Shown piece after piece: positions 13,984 to 18,968 of a DNA stretch of 18,968 bases. The DNA comes from Candidatus Bathyarchaeota archaeon (GTDB taxonomy: Archaea; Thermoproteota; Bathyarchaeia; Bathyarchaeales; WAQA01), in NCBI GenBank assembly GCA_015520475.1, contig WAQA01000019.1:1-18968 (forward strand), given 5' to 3'. The notes under the pieces were generated by a model. It was not told the origin of the DNA, did not search any database, and worked only from the letters and a program-made list of their open reading frames with translations. Within the stretch, counting starts at the first letter, position 1. Every line of letters begins with the position of its first letter. Both the position numbers and the translations under genes were made by a program.

Positions 13984-15173
13984 CCCTTCTTTAACCTTCT
14001 TATCCTATCTATTAATTTGGGAATAACTTCATAAAGGTCACCTACAAGTCCCATATCAGCTATCTTAAGAATAGGCGCAGAAGGATCCTTATTGATCGCA
14101 ATTATAAACTCTGATCCTTTCATGCCTGCGAGATGCTGAACAGAACCAGAGATTCCACATGCAATATATATTTTTGGACGAACAGTTCTTCCGCTTAACC
14201 CTATCTGATGTGGATAGGCGATCCATCCTTCATCAACAGCTGCTCTACTCGCCCCTACAGCCCCACCGAGAAGATCTGCGAGCTCCCTTATAATCTTAAA
14301 GCCTTCAGGCCCACCGAGCCCCCTTCCACCTGAAACTATTATGTCAGCCTCCGTTATGCTCGGTCCACCTTCACCAATATCTGAGATCTCCAACACTTCA
14401 ACGCGATCCCTAACCTCTTCAGGATCAAATCTCATCTTCACAACTTCACCTTTATATCCAGGTCTCCTCTCAGCGCGCTTCATAACTTTATATCTGACCG
14501 TCGCCATCTGCGGCCTACTCCTCGGACATATAATAGTTGCCATAACATTCCCTCCAAAGGCAGGTCTAGTCTGAAGTAGAAGCCCAGTCTCCGGGTCTAT
14601 ATCCAGCTCTGTACAGTCAGCCGTCAATCCAGTCTTAATTCTAGAGGCAATTCTTGGAGCTATAGATCTTCCAATCGCCGTTGCACCTAAAAGGAAGATG
14701 TTCGGCTTAATCTTCCTAAGCAGATCTACTATTATATCCACGTATGGATCTTCTCTGAACACTGCTAGAGATGGATCATCATAAACGTAGACCTTGTCAA
14801 CTCCGTAGTTTATTAGGTTCTCAGCTTCCTCCGTGACATCTTCGCCTAAAACAACACACTCCAGCTCTTCACCTATCTTATCAGCTAATTCTCTGCCTTT
14901 ACCTATAAGTTCATAGACAACCGGTGATATACGGCTGTTCCTCTGTTCCCCAAACACTAGAACCCCCCTATACTCCGATAGGTCACCTACTCTCTCTTCC
15001 TTCCCTACTCTCTCTATAGCATCTACTGGACATACAGGTAGGCATACCCCGCACATCCGACAATCATCAGTTATCCTAACTTTTCCATCAACCCTTTTGA
15101 TAGCGTCATATGGACATGACTTAATACAGAGCCCGCATCCCACACATTTATCTTCCACTATAATAATACTCAT
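13980..15173 (-). CDS. etfA: Electron-transfer flavoprotein alpha subunit with N-terminal 2x[4Fe-4S] ferredoxin domain (LctC-like)
   Basis: Large Etf subunit fused to a ferredoxin. The ferredoxin domain has two full cluster motifs: C10-C13-C16-C20P and C38-C41-C44-C48P. Residues 65-260 are the nucleotide-binding-like EtfA domain I. The C-terminal FAD domain has GASRAAVDEGW (307-317), QIGLSGRTV (323-331), ACGISGSVQHLAGM (338-351) and NKDP (361-364). Total 397 residues. I chose the ATG at 15173 (MSIIIVEDKC), right before the first cluster motif; an in-frame ATG at 15200 overlapping the etfB stop would add nine residues. Fused ferredoxin domains are found in Etfs of bifurcating dehydrogenase complexes, giving a site for ferredoxin exchange. 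Ends in a 4-nt overlap with the dehydrogenase. Confidence 0.92.
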   Translation of the reverse strand: MSIIIVEDKCVGCGLCIKSCPYDAIKRVDGKVRITDDCRMCGVCLPVCPVDAIERVGKEERVGDLSEYRGVLVFGEQRNSRISPVVYELIGKGRELADKIGEELECVVLGEDVTEEAENLINYGVDKVYVYDDPSLAVFREDPYVDIIVDLLRKIKPNIFLLGATAIGRSIAPRIASRIKTGLTADCTELDIDPETGLLLQTRPAFGGNVMATIICPRSRPQMATVRYKVMKRAERRPGYKGEVVKMRFDPEEVRDRVEVLEISDIGEGGPSITEADIIVSGGRGLGGPEGFKIIRELADLLGGAVGASRAAVDEGWIAYPHQIGLSGRTVRPKIYIACGISGSVQHLAGMKGSEFIIAINKDPSAPILKIADMGLVGDLYEVIPKLIDRIRRLKKG

Positions 15174-15189
15174 CAAATCCGATACACCA

Positions 15190-15975
15190 TTAAAGAACAT
15201 TTAATTCTACAAGTTTCTTCAGGATCTCATCGGCCAGCATATCTGGTTCTCCCTTGATTAATCTACCACCTAAACGCGGAGGAGGATTAAAAACTTTGAC
15301 AACCCTTGTCGGGGAACCATTAAGACCAAACCTATCAGCCTCACCACCTAGATCCTCAGCCCTTAAAATCTTTATTTGAGCCTTCCTAGCCCATAGTTTT
15401 CTCTTCAAAGATGGAAGACGGGGCTCATTTATCTCTTTAGTAACAGTTATCAGACATGGCATGTGAACCCTAACCTTCTCATATACGTCATCCAACGTCC
15501 TCTCAAGCACGATCTGACCATCCATAAAAAGATGGATTCTCCTAACATAGCTCACATGTGGAATACCTAACTCCTCAGCCAGTCCAGGACCAACCTGACC
15601 CGTATCTCCATCTGTAGTCTTCAAACCACAGATTATAATGTCGTATGTCCCGATCTTTCTTATTCCACATGCCAAAGTATAAGCCGTCGCCAAAGTATCA
15701 GCCCCAGCAAATACTTTATCCGTTAATAGGACTGCCCTATCACATCCCATCGCCAACGCTTCTCTGAGAGATGATTCAGCCTGCGGCGGCCCCATAGATA
15801 TAGCTGTAATCTCCCCTCCATACCTCTCCTTTAATCTGACAGCTTCCTCAACCGCGTATAAGTCAAACGGATTAATAGTAGACTCCACACCCTCTCGGAT
15901 CAAGGTGCCTCTCTCAGAATCTATCTCCACCTCTGTTGTAGCTGGAACCTGCTTTACACAAACAATAATCTTCAA
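15190..15975 (-). CDS. etfB: Electron-transfer flavoprotein beta subunit (LctB-like)
   Basis: Small Etf subunit, which holds AMP in ordinary Etfs and the bifurcating FAD in bifurcating ones. The sequence has the family start KIIVCVKQVPATTEV, then STINPFDLYAVEEAVRLKE, AMGCDRAVLLTDKVFAGADTLATA and the signature CGLKTTDGDTGQVGPGLAEELG. The NPFD..A.EEA.RLKE and DGDTGQV elements are as seen in bifurcating types, but they do not prove bifurcation. I chose TTG at 15975, which gives the canonical N-terminus; TTG at 15990 would add five residues (MHGCG). Neither has a strong ribosome binding site. It heads the etfB-etfA-dehydrogenase operon; an AT-rich TATA-like stretch lies at about 16036-16045. Confidence 0.92.
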   Translation of the reverse strand: MKIIVCVKQVPATTEVEIDSERGTLIREGVESTINPFDLYAVEEAVRLKERYGGEITAISMGPPQAESSLREALAMGCDRAVLLTDKVFAGADTLATAYTLACGIRKIGTYDIIICGLKTTDGDTGQVGPGLAEELGIPHVSYVRRIHLFMDGQIVLERTLDDVYEKVRVHMPCLITVTKEINEPRLPSLKRKLWARKAQIKILRAEDLGGEADRFGLNGSPTRVVKVFNPPPRLGGRLIKGEPDMLADEILKKLVELNVL

Positions 15976-16024
15976 TCCGCATCCATGCAACTCTAATCTA
16001 CTCTCGCAATGTTCTAGATACTCT

Positions 16025-16065
16025 TATGAATCCAATTAATAAAATTATTAAGATTTTTAGTGTAT
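16025..16065. promoter_or_regulatory. Shared divergent promoter region of the Etf operon and the zinc-finger gene
   Basis: The AT-rich run AATTAATAAAATTATT (about 16034-16049) can serve as TATA box in both directions: TTTTATTAA toward etfB, about 60 nt before its start, and TTAATAAAAT toward the gene at 16109. Pattern match only. Confidence 0.35.
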
Positions 16066-16108
16066 ACTGAATCTAGTTGTCCTAAAGATCAGCTGGAAAG
16101 GCTGAGCC

Positions 16109-16765
16109 ATGCAAATTATAGAGGATACCTGTCCACTATGCGGCGAGAGATACTATTATAGCCAGCTAATAGGATGTTATATATGTGGAAGGTTCTTCTG
16201 CAGAAACTGCATAATATATGAGCATGAGAGAGTTTTATGCCTAAACTGTGCCAGGAGAATGTACTCTCCAAAAGGACCTAAAAGCAAATATGTTAAGCTA
16301 AGCATCTTCCTAGCAAGAAAAGCCAAGTACAAGAGGACTCTGAAGCTTTCTATGAAGCAGATTGAGGAGATAATAGGGGATAAATTGCCATTCTCAGCCT
16401 ATCACTCCAAGTATTGGTGGACCAGTAGATCTAGAGGACAATCAGAAGCATGGCTAGCAACAGGATGGATAATCCAGGATGTCGACTTAGAACATGGAGA
16501 GGTCACATTCAAACTTACACATAACCTAAACAACAAGGAAAACGCGAATCCAAAAAGAAGGAAAACTAGAAGGGAAAGGAAGAAGATAAAAAGTAAGAGA
16601 CGTAGAAGGAGGGAACCGTCAAAGACTAAGATATCCATCATACAGGCTAGATTGAAGAATATTGAACGTCAGAGAGGGATACATGAATATAGAGGATTAC
16701 GAAAGAAGAAGAGCATCTATGAAAGGAGATTATATAGAGAGGGAAGTACAGGCCTTAACGGATAG
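16109..16765 (+). CDS. Zinc-finger / DUF7662-like domain protein with basic tail, function unknown
   Basis: A 218-residue protein with three parts. Residues 8-47 hold eight cysteines in four CxxC pairs (8/11, 23/26, 31/34, 44/47), spaced like a two-zinc RING/FYVE-type or treble-clef finger. Residues 64-136 resemble DUF7662: LSMKQIEEIIGDKLPFSAY, then WW, QSEAWLATGWIIQDVDL and VTF, matching the pattern ltFeeIE.iig..LP.sAr...WW....s.a.aWl.aGw.v..vdl....v.F. Residues 149-170 are nearly all Lys/Arg (KRRKTRRERKK, KSKRRRRRE), followed by a basic helical tail with no recognisable domain. The finger and the tail suggest nucleic-acid binding. The ATG has GGAAAGG 8 nt upstream. It stands alone, divergent from etfB and convergent with rpl10. 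No function can be assigned. Confidence 0.75.
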   Translation: MQIIEDTCPLCGERYYYSQLIGCYICGRFFCRNCIIYEHERVLCLNCARRMYSPKGPKSKYVKLSIFLARKAKYKRTLKLSMKQIEEIIGDKLPFSAYHSKYWWTSRSRGQSEAWLATGWIIQDVDLEHGEVTFKLTHNLNNKENANPKRRKTRRERKKIKSKRRRRREPSKTKISIIQARLKNIERQRGIHEYRGLRKKKSIYERRLYREGSTGLNG

Positions 16766-17065
16766 ATCTAGGAAAGACTCATCAGTAAACTCTCTCGCCG
16801 TTTAGATTGAGGTTCCAGCGTTCGCTGGATTTTACATCTCCAATCACATCCACCGATTCAGAGGAGTCCACAACCACCAATCAACAGAACCACACAGACA
16901 CAAGTAAACCGGCTTTTAAAGAACGGGAAAAAGGAGAATAAGACTACTCCGGTAGGCGCTCTCACTGAACCATATTACAGTTAGAGCCCTCTCTTATGAG
17001 CAAGATAGACGGAGAAGATAATGAGAGCTGCTTAGAGGGACTGTTATGTTATACAGTCGATTCCA
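16766..17065. other. Intergenic region between the zinc-finger gene and rpl10; no L12 gene
   Basis: Three hundred bases without a protein gene on either strand. On the plus strand, TCCAGCG (16814-16820) and CGCTGGA (16823-16829) form a tight hairpin followed by TTTT, a terminator-like end for the zinc-finger gene. Near rpl10, 16977-17058 holds overlapping alternative hairpins. Archaeal rpl12 commonly follows rpl10, but nothing like it is here. Confidence 0.5.
16814..16833 (+). terminator. Hairpin plus T-run downstream of the zinc-finger gene
   Basis: Seven perfect base pairs (TCCAGCG/CGCTGGA) with a 2-nt loop (or five pairs with a GTTC loop), followed by TTTT, 49 nt after the stop. It resembles an intrinsic terminator; archaea mostly rely on T-runs, so the effect is uncertain. 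Confidence 0.4.
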
Positions 17066-17920
17066 TTAAGACTCTATCTTCGATTTTATTATTGATGCCT
17101 CCATGTAGGCTTTGCGGATTAAGTCCTCTATAAGTTCAGGGGTTACTATCGGAGCATTCATTGCAAGATTGTACGCTTCGTTCCAAGCTATTCCTATAAG
17201 CGTTGAGATATTCTCAGATGTTGGATAGCTAGCGTTCAACGAGAGATTCAACGCTTGGATATGCGCATCTATAATCTCCTGCTTAACCTCCTCAAGGTCT
17301 ATGTGGAGATCCTCATCTGTTAAGATTAACCCGTCATCATAGACCACCTTTAAGGATAAGCCTGCTTCAACAGATTTTATCCCAAGCTTCGAAAGAACAG
17401 CGGCTAATCGTTCTGATATCACCTCGCCTTTTCTAGCAACCACGGTGTCACGGTTTATCCATACGCTTCCAGACTCGATTCTTGTAGGCAACCCAACCGA
17501 GTTTAACTGGCTGATTATAGGTCCAGGAGGCAATCCCGTATTTCCAGCAGGCACAATTATATCTTCGGATGCTACATCACCCACCTTAGCAAACATCTTA
17601 ACCTTGCTCTTCTCAAGGAGGAGAGCAAGCTTAAACGGGTTTATATTTGTGAAGAGAAATATGTTTGATCCCTTCAGGAAGCCTCTCAATCTTTCAAGGT
17701 TCGCTCGTCCCTCACACTCCGATATCGCCCTGTCCATTATAGTGTTCTTGATCACCCGCATGTATACTTCTCCTCTAAGCTTCTTCTTAAGTTCCTGCAG
17801 CTGATTTGCTCTAACCTTATGTAGACTAGCTATACCGATCACTTTATATTGTTGAATAAGCTTCTTGGCCTCTTCAACCTGCTGCGCCTTCCTAATTAGG
17901 ACTTGCCTCTGCAACATCAT
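17066..17920 (-). CDS. rpl10: Large ribosomal subunit protein L10 (uL10/P0), short form
   Basis: Base of the ribosomal stalk: binds 23S rRNA with L11 and carries the L12 dimers that recruit translation factors. The 284 residues show the rRNA-binding domain (VIGIASLHKVRANQLQELKKKLR, then RVIKNTIMDRAI) and the archaeal insertion (VGDVASEDIIVPAGNTGLPPGPIISQL, then KGEVISERLAAVLSKLGIKSVEAGL). The C-terminal helices for L12 dimers (LNLSLNASYPTSENI..., LIRKAYMEAS) are present. The Ala-rich, acidic tail and GLGALFG-like end of many archaeal L10 proteins is absent; the protein stops at KIES. Usual length is about 330 in several lineages. ATG at 17920 has GAGGGT upstream and lies 12 nt after rpl1. Last gene of the operon. 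Confidence 0.95.
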   Translation of the reverse strand: MMLQRQVLIRKAQQVEEAKKLIQQYKVIGIASLHKVRANQLQELKKKLRGEVYMRVIKNTIMDRAISECEGRANLERLRGFLKGSNIFLFTNINPFKLALLLEKSKVKMFAKVGDVASEDIIVPAGNTGLPPGPIISQLNSVGLPTRIESGSVWINRDTVVARKGEVISERLAAVLSKLGIKSVEAGLSLKVVYDDGLILTDEDLHIDLEEVKQEIIDAHIQALNLSLNASYPTSENISTLIGIAWNEAYNLAMNAPIVTPELIEDLIRKAYMEASIIKSKIES

Positions 17921-17932
17921 TCTCTTGACCCT

Positions 17933-18583
17933 CTAAAGATTCAACTTTACAGGTGGACCCATTGTTAGCTTTAGATATATTGAGTCAATATTCTTTATTC
18001 CCCTTTTAAGTCTACCCTCAATCCTACGTATCACAGCCTGAATATTCTCTACTAGAGCATCATCATCCATATCTTCCGTTCCAACTCTGCATTGCAACGT
18101 CGGTTGTCCCCTCGCCCTAACCCGCACCATTCTACGATGCCTCTCAACAACACTCTTAATATCCACGTTTGGAGGAACAGGAGTCGGCATCTTCCCTCTT
18201 GGCCCAAGTATCGTTCCGAATACTCTACCCACCAACGGCATAAGAGGCGCCTCAGCTATAAAGAAGTCCGTCCTCTTAGCTATCTGCCTCTGCCTCTTCT
18301 TATCTTCAGCTAGACCCTCCAATTGTTCTCTGTCAATTACGGTTACACCATCTATCCTCTTAGCCCTCAAAGCTAGATCTCCGGTGGCGAAGACGCATAT
18401 ATTAACATCCTTACCTATAGGGTTAGGCAGCTCTATAGTTTCCTGGATTCTTCCCTCAGGCTTCTTAACGTCAACATCTTTAAGGTTTATGATAAGCTCT
18501 ACTGACTGCTTGAAGTTTCTCTTCTTAGATTTCTCCCTTACCTCTTTAAGCGCTCTCTTGATTTCTTTGGTTTCCAGCGACAT
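17933..18583 (-). CDS. rpl1: Large ribosomal subunit protein L1 (uL1)
   Basis: Forms the mobile L1 stalk that guides the exit of deacylated tRNA; in several archaea it also represses its own operon by binding the mRNA. The 216 residues are normal archaeal length. Domain I starts with a Lys-rich N-terminus and has FKQSVELIINLKDVDVKK; domain II has ICVFATGDLALRAK and the PLVGRVFGTILGPRGKMPTP motif, the most conserved L1 stretch. The C-terminus SIYLKLTMGPPVKL is typical. The ATG at 18583 has a weak GGGAT site. A TATA-like TTTTAAAATA lies in the 52-nt gap after rpl11 (about 18620-18630), so a second promoter for rpl1-rpl10 is possible. Confidence 0.96.
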   Translation of the reverse strand: MSLETKEIKRALKEVREKSKKRNFKQSVELIINLKDVDVKKPEGRIQETIELPNPIGKDVNICVFATGDLALRAKRIDGVTVIDREQLEGLAEDKKRQRQIAKRTDFFIAEAPLMPLVGRVFGTILGPRGKMPTPVPPNVDIKSVVERHRRMVRVRARGQPTLQCRVGTEDMDDDALVENIQAVIRRIEGRLKRGIKNIDSIYLKLTMGPPVKLNL

Positions 18584-18635
18584 ATTAAATCCCGACTTAA
18601 TTCATGAAACGTGTAATCCTATTTTAAAAAGGTTA

Positions 18636-18968
18636 CTACTCCTCTCTGAGGAGATCATCATATTTCCCTTCATCTATTTCACGTTGAATAACTCGTGGAT
18701 CTTTCCCCTCAACAGTGATTCCCATGCTAACGCAGCTCCCAAGCACCTCTTTAACAGCAGACCTTAAGCTTCCAGCATTTAAAGATGGCATCTTAATCTT
18801 AGCTATCTTCACAACTTGATCGATTGATAGGTTCCCCACCTTCTCCGTACCTGGAGCCCCAGAACCCTTCTCTACGGATGCCTCCTTAACTATCAGAGCC
18901 GACGTTGTTGGAACTCCAACAGTAACTTCAAACTCCTTCGTCTCTGGATCAACCGTTATCTTAACAGG
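18636..18968 (-). CDS. rpl11: Large ribosomal subunit protein L11 (uL11), 5' end beyond window
   Basis: Part of the GTPase-associated centre at the base of the stalk, next to L10. The frame is open to the window edge and gives the C-terminal 110 residues, beginning PVKITVDPETKEFEVTVGVP. It continues with PTTSALIVKEASVEKGSGAPG and the RNA-binding domain GNLSIDQVVKIAKIKMPSLNAGSLRSA, with EVLGSCVSMGITVEGKDP near the end. An in-frame ATG at 18839 (MGNLSIDQ) is internal, not the start. About 50 N-terminal residues (with PPLGP) lie outside. First visible gene of rpl11-rpl1-rpl10. Confidence 0.96.
   Translation of the reverse strand, partial: PVKITVDPETKEFEVTVGVPTTSALIVKEASVEKGSGAPGTEKVGNLSIDQVVKIAKIKMPSLNAGSLRSAVKEVLGSCVSMGITVEGKDPRVIQREIDEGKYDDLLREE

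Overview
This window is chromosomal DNA of a thermophilic archaeon, most likely of the Thermoproteota (TACK) side of the tree. The signs are archaeal ribosomal proteins L11, L1 and L10 in one operon, an Alba chromatin protein, a multi-OB-fold RPA-type single-strand binding protein, TATA boxes 20-40 bases upstream of genes, frequent TTG/GTG starts, ribosome binding sites of the GGAGG/GGTGAT type, and a branched-polyamine synthase (BpsA) of the kind found in thermophiles. The lineage cannot be fixed more precisely from this sequence; a Bathyarchaeia-like organism is a guess. GC content is moderate and even, and there are no insertion sequences, CRISPR arrays, tRNAs or rRNAs that I can recognise.

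Layout, left to right. Positions 1-1352 hold the C-terminal part of a FucK-like sugar kinase (+). Positions 1380-2283 hold a minus-strand pair, a KaiC/RadA-like ATPase followed after 1 nt by a ribbon-helix-helix protein. A small heat-shock protein (2467-3078, +) follows. Positions 3154-4519 (-) are a polyamine operon, AdoMet decarboxylase overlapping BpsA. Positions 4763-6939 (+) form a compact probable operon: a SWIM zinc-finger protein that looks like the archaeal form of SWS1/ZSWIM7, an unlisted 59-residue membrane protein, and a four-OB-fold RPA. This looks like a homologous-recombination/ssDNA-handling unit. Alba (6985-7296, -) converges on it.

Positions 7297-8118 are free of convincing protein genes. 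On the minus strand they contain a TATA box followed by a long imperfect hairpin (about 7415-7628) made of five nested helices, which I read as an unidentified structured RNA. Positions 8119-9160 (-) are an IMPase-family phosphatase preceded by a small Cys-rich DUF6485-like gene. Upstream of that gene lies a second structured element (9209-9354) of six hairpins starting just downstream of its own TATA box, either a leader/riboswitch candidate or a free RNA. An acetamidase/formamidase gene (9434-10360, -) follows.

Positions 10724-12487 (+) pair a lipoyl carrier (GcvH) with a single-cysteine NAD(P)H/FAD oxidoreductase. Positions 12574-15975 (-) are etfB-etfA-glcD/ldh in the same order as the electron-bifurcating lactate dehydrogenase complex of acetogens, with a 2x[4Fe-4S] domain fused to EtfA. 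Divergent from it is a gene joining an eight-cysteine zinc finger, a DUF7662-like domain and a very basic tail (16109-16765, +). The window ends with the minus-strand rpl11-rpl1-rpl10 operon, in which L10 is short, lacks the usual acidic tail, and is not followed by L12.
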